From contig DIWJ01000030.1 in NCBI GenBank assembly GCA_002428445.1, positions 17,807-64,798 on the forward strand: a stretch of DNA of 46,992 nt, in the 5' to 3' direction. This DNA is from Syntrophaceae bacterium UBA6109. Its GTDB lineage: Bacteria; Desulfobacterota; Syntrophia; Syntrophales; UBA6109. Within the stretch, counting starts at the first letter, position 1; the number at the start of each line of letters is the position of its first letter. The translations under genes were made by a program, and so were the position numbers. The notes below the pieces were generated by a model. The model was given only the letters and a program-made list of their open reading frames with translations. It did not search any database and was not told the DNA's origin. This document shows, piece after piece, positions 24,235 to 32,452 of the stretch.

Positions 24235-25788
24235 ATGATCAACGCCGTCGGACGGGAAATTCCGAATTTCATCGAAGGCTACGGCCGGATCAGACCGTTT
24301 GCGGGGGCCGCCGTCGAGGTGAAAGAGATCCTCCGGGCGCCCGTAAAAGTCACCCCCGTCCGGCCCGGATTCAACAAGGTACTGGGCTCGATCGGGGAGG
24401 CCATCCGGGCCTGCGGCCTGCGGGACGGCATGACAATCTCCTTCCATCACTGCCTGCGAAACGGCGATCACGTCCTGAACCGGGTCCTGGAGGCGGTGGC
24501 CGAAGCCGGCCTCAAGGAGATGAAGGTTGCCGCCACGGCTGTTTTTCCCGTACACGCCCCACTGGTCGGGCTTATGGAAACCGGGGTGGTGACAGGACTC
24601 CGTACGAATTACATCTCAGGTCCTGTGGCTGTGGCAGTTTCCCACGGCGTCCTGAAGCACCCGGTGATCATGCATACCCACGGCGGCAGGGTCCGGGCGA
24701 TCGAGGCAGGGGACCTGCCCATCGACGTCGCCTTCGTTGCGGCCTCCGCCTGCGATGTCTGCGGCAACATGAACGGCGTAGAGGGTCCGTCGGCCTTCGG
24801 GGTCATGGGTTACTCCCATACCGATGTCCGCTATGCCGCCAGGACCGTGGCCGTGACCGACCACCTCGTTCCCTATCCCGCCTGCCCGATCGAGATCGAC
24901 CAGGAGTTCGTGGATTACATTGTCCCCTTGGAGAGCATCGGGGATGTACGGGGCATTGTCTCGGGGACCACCCGGGTAACCGAGGATCCCGTGGGGCTGA
25001 AGATCGCCGCCATGGCGGCCGACGTCATGGAGGCTTCCGGTCTGCTGAAGGACGGCTTTTCCTTCCAGACCGGGGCGGGGGGGATCTCTCTGGCCGTGGC
25101 GGCCTGTATCCGGGAACGGATGAAGAAAAATCAGATCCATGGCAGTTTTGCATCCGGCGGCATCACAGCCCACGCCGTCGAGATGTTGGAGGAGGGGCTT
25201 TTCCGGTCGCTCTTGGACGCCCAGTGCTTCGACCTCAAGGCCGTCGAATCCTTCCGGAAAAACAGCCACCACCAAGGGATGTCCATCGGGATGTACGCCA
25301 ACCCCCTCAACAAAGGGGCTGTCGTGAATGACCTCGACGTCATGATCCTGGGAGCCACGGAGATCGATACGGACTTCAATGTCAACGTGACCACCGGTTC
25401 GAACGGGATCCTGATGGGCGGCTCCGGCGGCCACGCCGATACGGCGGCCGGAGCCAGGCTGGCCCTGGTCGTGACGAAACTCGCCCGGAAGCAATACCCC
25501 GGCGTCGTCGGTCGTGTGACGACCGTCACGACGCCGGGGGAGACGATCGACGTCCTGGTGACGGAGGGCGGGATTGCCGTCAATCCCCGAAGGCAGGATC
25601 TGGCCGTTCGATTGCGCGGCGCAGGTCTACCGGTGGTGACCGTTGAAGAGCTCAAGCGAATGGCCGAAGAGATCACCGGCGTGTCGCAAGGTTCTCAATT
25701 TGAAGAGAGGATCATCGCGATCGTGGAATACCGGGACGGCACGGTGATCGATGTGGTCCGGCAAGTGAAACCGGCCGATCACGGTTGA
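24235..25788 (+). CDS. citF: Citrate lyase alpha subunit (citrate CoA-transferase), stand-alone
   Basis: The 517-residue product matches the citrate lyase alpha chain. Typical blocks are MTISFHHCLRNGDHVLNRVL, CDVCGNMNGVEGPSAFGVMG, FSFQTGAGGISLAVA, and the C-terminal TTPGETIDVLVTEGGIAVNP. The subunit normally exchanges acetyl for citryl on the acyl carrier CitD within the CitDEF complex. Here citD, citE, citC, citG and citX are not beside it. It may act alone as a CoA-transferase for a citrate-like acid, or the other subunits lie elsewhere. The ATG at 24235 has AAGGA eight bases upstream; a TTG six codons earlier is less likely. The LysR-controlled operon starts just after it, so the substrates may be related. 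Confidence 0.87.
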   Translation: MINAVGREIPNFIEGYGRIRPFAGAAVEVKEILRAPVKVTPVRPGFNKVLGSIGEAIRACGLRDGMTISFHHCLRNGDHVLNRVLEAVAEAGLKEMKVAATAVFPVHAPLVGLMETGVVTGLRTNYISGPVAVAVSHGVLKHPVIMHTHGGRVRAIEAGDLPIDVAFVAASACDVCGNMNGVEGPSAFGVMGYSHTDVRYAARTVAVTDHLVPYPACPIEIDQEFVDYIVPLESIGDVRGIVSGTTRVTEDPVGLKIAAMAADVMEASGLLKDGFSFQTGAGGISLAVAACIRERMKKNQIHGSFASGGITAHAVEMLEEGLFRSLLDAQCFDLKAVESFRKNSHHQGMSIGMYANPLNKGAVVNDLDVMILGATEIDTDFNVNVTTGSNGILMGGSGGHADTAAGARLALVVTKLARKQYPGVVGRVTTVTTPGETIDVLVTEGGIAVNPRRQDLAVRLRGAGLPVVTVEELKRMAEEITGVSQGSQFEERIIAIVEYRDGTVIDVVRQVKPADHG

Positions 25789-25869
25789 AAGCTCGCCTCA
25801 GTTGCATTCCCGGGTCTTGTCGATATTCATACGGCCTTATGCTTACGGAACACGGAACGAAACCGACAG

Positions 25870-25936
25870 TATAAGAAAATCTTATAATTTCAATAAATTT
25901 TTTCAGTTTGCTTTTTGATAGGGTGGATGCCTAAAT
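25870..25936 (+). promoter_or_regulatory. LysR-type operator plus promoter A, before the aminotransferase operon
   Basis: A palindrome with seven-base arms (TATAAGA and TCTTATA, 25870-25886) contains T-N11-A. It is followed by AATTTCAATAAATTTTTTCA, then a -35-like TTGCTT (25908-25913), a 17-base gap and a -10-like CTAAAT (25931-25936). The same layout occurs at two further sites in opposite orientation, each aimed at a neighbouring gene. The start codon at 26000 is about 60 bases downstream. Confidence 0.72.
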
Positions 25937-25999
25937 GGCCTAAAGTCGGATTTCCGTTCAGCCAACAACAGGCGAATCGCTGAGACAAGGAGGGCGGCC

Positions 26000-27202
26000 A
26001 TGTCGATTCTTTCCGAACATGTAACCAGGGTAAAAGCATCCGAAGTTTCGATGGTGTCGGCCAAGGCTCTGGAACTGGAGCGTCAGGGCAAGGACATCAT
26101 TCGGCTGTCGGCGGGCGAACCCGATTTCCCGACCCCCGACCATATCAAGATGGCGTGCATCAAAGCCCTGTGCGACAACAAAACCAAATATCCGCCGGTC
26201 ATCGGCCTGCCGGAGCTCCGCGAGGCCATTTGCATGAAGCTCCAGCGCGACAACGCGCTCGATTATTCTCCCATCCAAACCATCGTCAGCGCCGGTTGCA
26301 AGCAAGTGCTCTACAATGCCATGACGGCCACCCTGAATCCCGGCGACGAGGTCATGTTGGTGGCGCCCTACTGGATGACCTACGCCGGCATCGTGCAGCT
26401 CTGCCGGGCGACCCCCGTGTTTATCCCCACCCTCCAGGGAAACGGATTCAAGCCTTCTGCGCAGGAATTGGAGAAAGCGATCACCCCCAGGACCAAATGG
26501 CTGTTCCTGAACAGCCCGGGCAATCCGTCGGGCGCCGTTTACAGCGCCGAGGAGCTCCGCGCCCTTGCCGACGTACTGCGGCGGCATCCCCAGGTCTGGA
26601 TTTTGAGCGACGATGTTTACGAGTTTCTGGTCTACGACGGCATCAAGTTCCTGAACCTTTTAAACATTGCCCCGGATTTGAAGGACCGTTTCCTCGTGGT
26701 CAACGGCCTCTCGAAGGCCTACTGCATGACGGGTTGGCGCCTGGGCTACGGGGTTGGCCCGGAAGAGTTGATCAAGGCCATGTTCAAGATCCAGTCCCAA
26801 TCCACCAGCGGCGCCACCCACTTCTGCCAGTGGGCCGCGGTGACGGCCCTGACCGGAGACCACTCCTTCATCCCCGTGCACAATGCGGAGTATACGGACC
26901 GGCGGGACCTTGTGGTTGCGATGGCGAACCGGATCCCCGGGCTGAGCTGCACCCCCCCGCAAGGGGCCTTTTACTGCTACATCGCCTGCGGCGCGTATAT
27001 GGGCAAGAAAACGCCGGGCGGCGCTGTCATCTCAAACGACGAAGAATTGGTCGGCTATCTTCTGAGCGAAGCCGGCGTGGCCGTCATCCCCGGAACCCCC
27101 TTCGGGATGGCGCCCTATATCCGGGTCTCCTTCGCTACGGCCAAGCCCAAAATCAAAGAGGCCTTCGAGCGGATTGAGAAGGCCCTCGGCCTGCTATGTT
27201 AA
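26000..27202 (+). CDS. Class I PLP-dependent aminotransferase (aspartate aminotransferase-like)
   Basis: The 400-residue protein has the fold type I pattern of the aspartate aminotransferase Ib group. It shows the N-terminal LSAGEPDFPTPDHIK, TKYPPVIGLPELREA, NSPGNPSG, SDDVYEFLVYDG, and the PLP lysine in GLSKAYCMTGWRLGYG. It would move an amino group between an amino acid and a 2-oxo acid in the cytoplasm. AAGGAGGG lies upstream of the ATG. As first gene of the operon that also codes a 2-hydroxy-acid-type dehydrogenase, a TTT importer and a CuyA-like eliminase, it probably handles the amino form of the imported substrate, such as aspartate, cysteate or a relative. Confidence 0.9.
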   Translation: MSILSEHVTRVKASEVSMVSAKALELERQGKDIIRLSAGEPDFPTPDHIKMACIKALCDNKTKYPPVIGLPELREAICMKLQRDNALDYSPIQTIVSAGCKQVLYNAMTATLNPGDEVMLVAPYWMTYAGIVQLCRATPVFIPTLQGNGFKPSAQELEKAITPRTKWLFLNSPGNPSGAVYSAEELRALADVLRRHPQVWILSDDVYEFLVYDGIKFLNLLNIAPDLKDRFLVVNGLSKAYCMTGWRLGYGVGPEELIKAMFKIQSQSTSGATHFCQWAAVTALTGDHSFIPVHNAEYTDRRDLVVAMANRIPGLSCTPPQGAFYCYIACGAYMGKKTPGGAVISNDEELVGYLLSEAGVAVIPGTPFGMAPYIRVSFATAKPKIKEAFERIEKALGLLC

Positions 27203-27224
27203 CGTACGATTGTGCTTTTTTAAT

Positions 27225-27245
27225 CACCCGGTCATTTGCCGGGTG
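27225..27245. repeat. Hairpin between the aminotransferase and dehydrogenase genes
   Basis: CACCCGG and CCGGGTG form a perfect seven-base stem with a seven-base loop. A T-run precedes it on the plus strand, so it does not look like a terminator for this operon. It may set transcript processing or stability. Confidence 0.5.
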
Positions 27246-27294
27246 AAGCCGACTTTTCAGAGACGATATAGGAATTTAAGACAGGAGGTCCGGT

Positions 27295-28347
27295 ATGCCC
27301 GAGGCGGTCCTTATCAAGTCCCAAGATCTTTCGGGATTCGTTGCCGCCGTGCTTGAACGGTTGGAAGTGCCGACGCCCGACGCGAAGATCGTATCCGATT
27401 GCCTGGTTTTCGCGCACCTGCGCGGCTTCGACACCCACGGGCTTCCGTGCCTTGCCGGTTATGTCGAATGCCTGGAACAGGGACGGATCAACCCCAGACC
27501 CGATATCACGGTCGAAAGGCCCCTGCCCTGGACGATCCGGCTGGACGCCGACAACGGCCTGGGCCATGTGGCGGCCCATCGGGCCATGATGCTCGCCGTC
27601 GAAGCCGCCGGGCAACTCGGGGTGGGGGCGGCGGTCGTGCGGCGCAGCAACCACTTCGGTGCGGCCAGTTGTTATTCCATGCTGGCGCTGCCCGGAGACT
27701 GCATCGGCCTGGTGACATCCAACGGCGCCGCCGCCGCTGCGCCCTTCGGGGCCTTGGAGCCCTTCCTGGGAACCAATCCGCTCTCCGTTGCCGTGCCCAC
27801 CTTGAAGACCCCTGCGTTTGTGATCGACATGGCCACCAGCGAAGGCGCCCGTAAAAAGGTGCGCCAGGCGCTGTCGCAAGGCATGCCCCTACCCGCCGGC
27901 TGGGCCCTGGACAAGGAGGGCAACCCCACAACAGACCCGAAGGAGGCCTTGGAAGGTGTCATGCTCCCCTTCGGAGGCATGAAGGGATCGGCCGTCACCC
28001 TGTTGCTGGACATTCTTTCCGGAGTGCTTTCCGGGGCTGAATTCGGGGGGAGGGTGTTGAGCGTTCTGACAAATCAACAGAGGGAATCCGGCAACGGCAA
28101 CTTTATGCTCGTCCTGAAGGTGGCCGGTTTCATGCCGGCGGAGGAGTTCAAGACGCGCATGGACGAGGAACTTACTCGTCTGCGCGGCTTGAGGCCCGTC
28201 CAGGGGATCCAGGAAGTCATCTACCCGGGATACAAGGAGCATTTCACGGAAATCGCACGACGCGGGCAAGGAATCCCGTTGGCCGCCGCGGTGGTAGAGG
28301 AAGCCAGGTTGATCGGGAAAAGGCATGGGATTGCCTTTCCCGCCTGA
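27295..28347 (+). CDS. Malate/L-lactate/sulfolactate dehydrogenase family (Ldh2/ComC type)
   Basis: The 350-residue protein belongs to the Ldh2 NAD(P)-dependent oxidoreductases. Signs are the N-terminal helices with HLRGFDTHGLPCL, the HVAAHRAMMLAVEAA region, VVRRSNHFGAASCYS with the catalytic His, FGALEPFLGTNPLSVAVPT and VIDMATSEGARKKV. Members oxidise or reduce 2-hydroxy acids such as malate, lactate, ureidoglycolate or (R)-sulfolactate. AGGAGG precedes the ATG. Being in the same operon as an aminotransferase and a CuyA-like enzyme, it may interconvert a hydroxy acid and the 2-oxo acid used by the aminotransferase. The exact substrate is open. Confidence 0.87.
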   Translation: MPEAVLIKSQDLSGFVAAVLERLEVPTPDAKIVSDCLVFAHLRGFDTHGLPCLAGYVECLEQGRINPRPDITVERPLPWTIRLDADNGLGHVAAHRAMMLAVEAAGQLGVGAAVVRRSNHFGAASCYSMLALPGDCIGLVTSNGAAAAAPFGALEPFLGTNPLSVAVPTLKTPAFVIDMATSEGARKKVRQALSQGMPLPAGWALDKEGNPTTDPKEALEGVMLPFGGMKGSAVTLLLDILSGVLSGAEFGGRVLSVLTNQQRESGNGNFMLVLKVAGFMPAEEFKTRMDEELTRLRGLRPVQGIQEVIYPGYKEHFTEIARRGQGIPLAAAVVEEARLIGKRHGIAFPA

Positions 28348-28406
28348 CATCCAAGAACCGGTTCACTCATTTGCAAAAAACCGCATCAACAAAGGAGGCA
28401 GGAAAA

Positions 28407-29357
28407 ATGAGAAGAAAGAGGTTATTTACGGTTTTGTTGTCGTTTCTTCTGATCGGTTTGTGGGGATCCTCGGGCTGGGCTGCAGAGGCTTTTCCGACGA
28501 AACCCATCAGCATCGTCGTGCCTTTCGCTGCCGGCGGGGCGGTGGATGTAACGATCCGGATCATCGCCGAAGAGGCGGAGAAAGATCTGGGGCAGAAGAT
28601 CCTTGTTGTCAATAAACCCGGCGCCGGCGCCGCCGAAGGACAGGGATTTGTCGCCCGCGCCGTTCCGGACGGATACACGCTGCTGGCGATGACGTCGTCG
28701 GTCGTGACGAACACCCTTACGAAAAAAGTGGACTTCACCATCGATTCCTTTACGCCCATCGCGCTGTACTGCTTCGATCCCGAGGTACTGTACGTCAGCA
28801 CGTCGACACCCTTCAAATCTCTCGAAGACCTGATCGCAGCGGGCAAAAAGGGGACGATCACGAATGCCTCGCACGGCCATTCGACGTCCCACCACATCGC
28901 GTCGATGCTTATGGAGGGCAACGCCGGCATAAAGTTCAAGTACATTCATACCAAAGGGGCGACGGAGCAGGTCCCCATGATCGCCGGCGGTCATGTGCAG
29001 TGCGGACTCGGTGCTTATGGTGAAGCGAGAAGCATGATCGACCAGGGCAGACTTCGTCTGCTCGGCGTCATGTCCGAGGAGAGGGACCCCCGCATTCCCA
29101 ACGTGCCGACCTTCAAGGAGAAGGGATATCCGATGGAATACGGCGCCTGGCGCGGCATCTCGGGCCCGAAGGGACTTTCCCCGGAAGTCCTGGACAGGCT
29201 GACGAAGGCGTTCAAGACAGCCCTCGACAAGAAGGAAGTGAAGGAAAAATTCGAGAAGGCCAACTATCCCCTTATGTACAAGGGACCGAAGGAGTTCGCG
29301 GCCCACCTGAAGGCGGATTTCGAGAGCAACAAGCAAATCCTGTCCCAGCTGAAATAA
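28407..29357 (+). CDS. tctC: TTT-family solute-binding protein TctC (copy 1)
   Basis: The start at 28407 has AAAGGAGG upstream and opens a signal peptide (RLFTVLLSFLLIGLWGSSGW, cleaved near AAEA). The mature protein starts FPTKPISIVVPFAAGGAVDV and includes NKPGAGAAEGQGFVA, PDGYTLLAMTSS, IPNVPTFKEKGYP and AWRGISGPKG. These features define TctC periplasmic receptors. It would capture a carboxylate and hand it to TctA/TctB in the membrane. It is clearly paralogous to the copy at 35794. Confidence 0.92.
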   Translation: MRRKRLFTVLLSFLLIGLWGSSGWAAEAFPTKPISIVVPFAAGGAVDVTIRIIAEEAEKDLGQKILVVNKPGAGAAEGQGFVARAVPDGYTLLAMTSSVVTNTLTKKVDFTIDSFTPIALYCFDPEVLYVSTSTPFKSLEDLIAAGKKGTITNASHGHSTSHHIASMLMEGNAGIKFKYIHTKGATEQVPMIAGGHVQCGLGAYGEARSMIDQGRLRLLGVMSEERDPRIPNVPTFKEKGYPMEYGAWRGISGPKGLSPEVLDRLTKAFKTALDKKEVKEKFEKANYPLMYKGPKEFAAHLKADFESNKQILSQLK

Positions 29358-29399
29358 CGCTGTGCGGGACGCAAGGCTTCCTGCAGGGGAGGGTTTGCC

Positions 29400-29888
29400 A
29401 TGACTGAAGAAAAAAGCGCCCGGGGAAGGACCCCGCAGATCGTCACCGGTCTTCTGATCTGGATTGTGGTGGCGGGACTGATCGGTTTCACGCGGGGTCT
29501 TCCCCTGATTCAGGAAGGGGCGCCCGGTCCACGGTTCATGCCCTTGATGCTCGCCGTGTGTCTGGGAATCCTGAACGTCCTGTACTTTGCGGATGTCTTC
29601 TTCTCGAAGGGCGGGAAATCTCTGGTCATGCCCCGCCTTTCCGAGCTGGCGGGCCCCGCGGCCTACGTTCTGCTGGGCCTGTCCATGATCGTTTTATGGG
29701 AGCGCCTGGGAGTCGTCGCCACCGTTCTGCTCGCTTCCATTGTCGAGTTGAAATTCATGGAGCGCTACTCCTGGGGCAAATCCATCCTCGTCGGGGTGCT
29801 GATCAGCCTCACGACCTGGATGATCTTCCAGTTCATTTTGGGAGTGCCGCTGCCCGCCGGCATTTTCGCCTGGCTGCTGGTCCGCTAA
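29400..29888 (+). CDS. tctB: TTT-family small membrane subunit TctB (copy 1)
   Basis: The 162-residue protein has four hydrophobic segments (around IVTGLLIWIVVAGLIGF, FMPLMLAVCLGILNVLYFA, GPAAYVLLGLSMIVLW and SILVGVLISLTTWMIFQFIL) and the usual end with GVPLPAGIFAWL. It sits between tctC and tctA with short gaps, as in standard tctCBA operons. It forms the inner-membrane complex with TctA. Confidence 0.87.
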   Translation: MTEEKSARGRTPQIVTGLLIWIVVAGLIGFTRGLPLIQEGAPGPRFMPLMLAVCLGILNVLYFADVFFSKGGKSLVMPRLSELAGPAAYVLLGLSMIVLWERLGVVATVLLASIVELKFMERYSWGKSILVGVLISLTTWMIFQFILGVPLPAGIFAWLLVR

Positions 29889-29910
29889 AACCGTTCAGGG
29901 AGGTAATTTC

Positions 29911-31395
29911 GTGGAAACGGTCCTGTTGATGCTCCATGGACTGGCTGTTGCATTGACGCCCATCAACCTGCTTTTCTGCGCCATCGGCGTCGTCATCGGC
30001 ACAACGGTTGGCGCCCTTCCTGGCATCGGCTCGGCGGGCGCCTGCGCCATTCTCCTGCCGGCGACATTCAAGATGGGGCCCGTGACGGCGCTGATCATGC
30101 TTGCCGGCATCTTTTACGGGACGCAATACGGCGGGACGATCACCTCGGTCCTGATGCGGGTGCCGGGCGAGTCGGCATCGGTGGTGACGATGTTCGACGG
30201 CAATCCGCTCGCCCGGCAGGGAAAAGCCGGCGTCGCCTTGGGAATTGCAGCCATCGGTTCCTTCATCGGCGGCACGGTGAGCGTGATCGGACTTATGATT
30301 TTCGGACCTCCGCTTGCGGACACGGCTCTGATGTTGGGACCCGCCGAATACTTTGCCCTCATGGTCATGGCCTTGAGCCTGGTCGTCGCCTTTGCCGGTG
30401 AATCGATCATCCGCGGCCTGATTGCCGCCTGCCTGGGGTTGATGCTGGCCATGGTGGGGCAGGATATCATGACCGGCCAACCGCGGCTCACCTTCGATTT
30501 CCAGCAGCTCCTCGACGGCATCGAGTTTCTTCCCGTCGCGGTCGGGATGTTCGGCCTGAGCGAAATGATCGAGTACTTCGAAAAGCGCAAACCCCTGGAG
30601 ATCGTAAAGGCGGATCTCGGTTTCTTCAAGGTGCTGCCGTCGATCAAGGACCTGAGGGAATCGTTCTGGCCCATGGTCCGGGGAACGATCCTCGGATTCT
30701 TCGTGGGGATCTTTCCCGGCGCCGGACCGACGATCTCTTCGTTTCTTTCCTACGGCATCGAACAGAGGATTTCCAAGAATCCGGAGCAATTCGGGAAAGG
30801 GGCGATTGCGGGGGTGGCGGGACCGGAGACGGCGAACAACGCGGCGACGGGCGGAGCCATGATTCCCATGCTCAGCCTGGGGCTCCCCAGTTCTCCCTCG
30901 ACCGCGCTCATGCTCGCCGCCCTCATCATGTTCGGTCTCAAGCCGGGCCCGACGCTGTTCAGCGAGGCGCCCGACGTCGTGTGGGGGCTGATCGGCAGCC
31001 TCTATGTCGGCAACGTCATGCTGGTCGTCATCAACCTTGCCTGCATCCCATTGATTGTCTATTTTATGGACAAGGTCCGCGGTTATCTGCCGATCATCAT
31101 CCTGCTCCTGTCCTCGTTCGGCGTTTACAGTTACCGGAGTTCCGTATTCGACATCGGGATCATGATGTTGTTCGCACTGATCGGCTACGGCATGACCAAG
31201 GTGGCCATCCCGCTGGCGCCGGTCATTCTGGGACTTCTGCTGGGGGGGCCGGCGGAAAACAGCCTTCGGCAAGCGCTCGTGCTGTCGGACGGAAATCCCA
31301 TGACCTTTTTGACGCGTCCCATCGCGGCCACGTTTCTACTCATGACCTGCGCGTCCCTCGTTCTTCCGGTCCTGTTGCGAAAGAGAAGGGAATGA
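29911..31395 (+). CDS. tctA: TTT-family large membrane subunit TctA (copy 1)
   Basis: The 494-residue protein starts with GTG after GAGGT. It shows the TctA signature GALPGIGSAGACAILLPATF, YGTQYGGTITSVLMRVPGES, a second symmetrical FPGAGPTISSFLSYGIEQ, and VAGPETANNAATGGAMIPML, with about 11-12 membrane spans. It is the channel part of a secondary transporter that takes carboxylates from TctC. It ends 22 bp before the CuyA-like gene. Confidence 0.92.
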   Translation: METVLLMLHGLAVALTPINLLFCAIGVVIGTTVGALPGIGSAGACAILLPATFKMGPVTALIMLAGIFYGTQYGGTITSVLMRVPGESASVVTMFDGNPLARQGKAGVALGIAAIGSFIGGTVSVIGLMIFGPPLADTALMLGPAEYFALMVMALSLVVAFAGESIIRGLIAACLGLMLAMVGQDIMTGQPRLTFDFQQLLDGIEFLPVAVGMFGLSEMIEYFEKRKPLEIVKADLGFFKVLPSIKDLRESFWPMVRGTILGFFVGIFPGAGPTISSFLSYGIEQRISKNPEQFGKGAIAGVAGPETANNAATGGAMIPMLSLGLPSSPSTALMLAALIMFGLKPGPTLFSEAPDVVWGLIGSLYVGNVMLVVINLACIPLIVYFMDKVRGYLPIIILLLSSFGVYSYRSSVFDIGIMMLFALIGYGMTKVAIPLAPVILGLLLGGPAENSLRQALVLSDGNPMTFLTRPIAATFLLMTCASLVLPVLLRKRRE

Positions 31396-31417
31396 ACATT
31401 CAGGGGGTCGCAGTGCT

Positions 31418-32419
31418 ATGAATCTGACGAAATTTCCTCGGAGAAGATATACCGCCGGACCAACGCCGATTGAAAGGGTCCCCCGCTTTTCAGCCGCCCT
31501 GGGGGGGCCGAATATCTACATCAAACGGGATGATCTTTTGGGGCTGACCGCCGGAGGGAATAAGACCCGCAAGCTTGAATTTCTGGTGGCCGAGGCCCTG
31601 GCCCAGGGGGCGGATACGCTGATTACCTGCGGGGCCATCCAATCGAACCACTGTCGGCTGACCCTGGCGGCGGCGGTAAAAGAGGGATTGAAATGCCGGC
31701 TGGTTCTGGAAGAGCGGATCCCGGGAAGCTATTGTCCCCAGGCCGGCGGCAATAATTTTCTCTATAATCTCCTGGGGGTGGAGCAGATCCAGGTTGTGCC
31801 GGCCGGCACTCCTCCGTTGGAGGAAATGGCAGCCGTGGCCGGGGAATTGGCTGCCGCGGGTCGCAAAGGTTATGTAATCCCCAGCGGCGGGTCGAATCCC
31901 CTCGGAGCGTTGGGGTACGTAGCCTGTGTTCAGGAGATTCTGACGCAGACTTTCGAGCTCGGGCTGGACATCCAAACGATCATCTGCGCCAGCGGAAGCG
32001 CCGGCACCCAGGCCGGTCTGGTAACCGGTGTTCAGGGGTGCAACCTGAATGTGCCGGTCCTGGGGATCAATGTTAGCCGCGCCAAGCAGGCTCAGGAGGC
32101 GTTGGTTTATGGACTGGTTCAGGCAACAGCGGAACATGTGGGTCTCAGCGCCGAGGTTCCCCGGGAGGCCGTGGTCTGCTTGGGGGATTATGTCGGACCG
32201 GGATACGCCCTGCCCACGCCGGGTATGGCGGAAGCCGTACGGCTGCTGGCCAGGACGGAGGGAATCCTCCTGGATCCCGTTTATACCGGCAAGGCCATGG
32301 CCGGGCTGATCGACCTGGTGAGAAAAGGGTATTTTGAACGGGACAGCAATATCCTCTTCGTCCATACGGGCGGTTCGCCGGCCCTTGATGTCTATCGGGA
32401 GTGCATCTTTTCGCATTAG
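31418..32419 (+). CDS. PLP-dependent beta-eliminase, CuyA (L-cysteate sulfo-lyase)/D-cysteine desulfhydrase-like
   Basis: The 333-residue protein is a fold type II PLP enzyme with FPRRRYTAGPTPIERVPRFS, IKRDDLLGLTAGGNKTRKLE (Lys in GGNKTRK is the expected PLP ligand) and CGAIQSNHCRLTLAAAVKEG. Later it has ASGSAGTQAGLVTG and VHTGGSPALDVY. By memory it is closer to CuyA than to DcyD or ACC deaminase in the N-terminal FPRRRY and EERIPGSY regions. CuyA releases sulfite and ammonia from L-cysteate to give pyruvate; DcyD does a similar step with D-cysteine. It is the last gene of the plus-strand operon after tctCBA and faces the LarA-like gene. The ribosome site is weak. Confidence 0.78.
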   Translation: MNLTKFPRRRYTAGPTPIERVPRFSAALGGPNIYIKRDDLLGLTAGGNKTRKLEFLVAEALAQGADTLITCGAIQSNHCRLTLAAAVKEGLKCRLVLEERIPGSYCPQAGGNNFLYNLLGVEQIQVVPAGTPPLEEMAAVAGELAAAGRKGYVIPSGGSNPLGALGYVACVQEILTQTFELGLDIQTIICASGSAGTQAGLVTGVQGCNLNVPVLGINVSRAKQAQEALVYGLVQATAEHVGLSAEVPREAVVCLGDYVGPGYALPTPGMAEAVRLLARTEGILLDPVYTGKAMAGLIDLVRKGYFERDSNILFVHTGGSPALDVYRECIFSH

Positions 32420-32452
32420 TGTCTATTTGCGAAAAACGCGGACAACCATAGG

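Noticed and set aside
29833..31272. 479-codon minus-strand frame opposite tctA copy 1
   Set aside because: His/Asp/Arg-rich shadow of a membrane protein gene; TctA on the plus strand explains the region.
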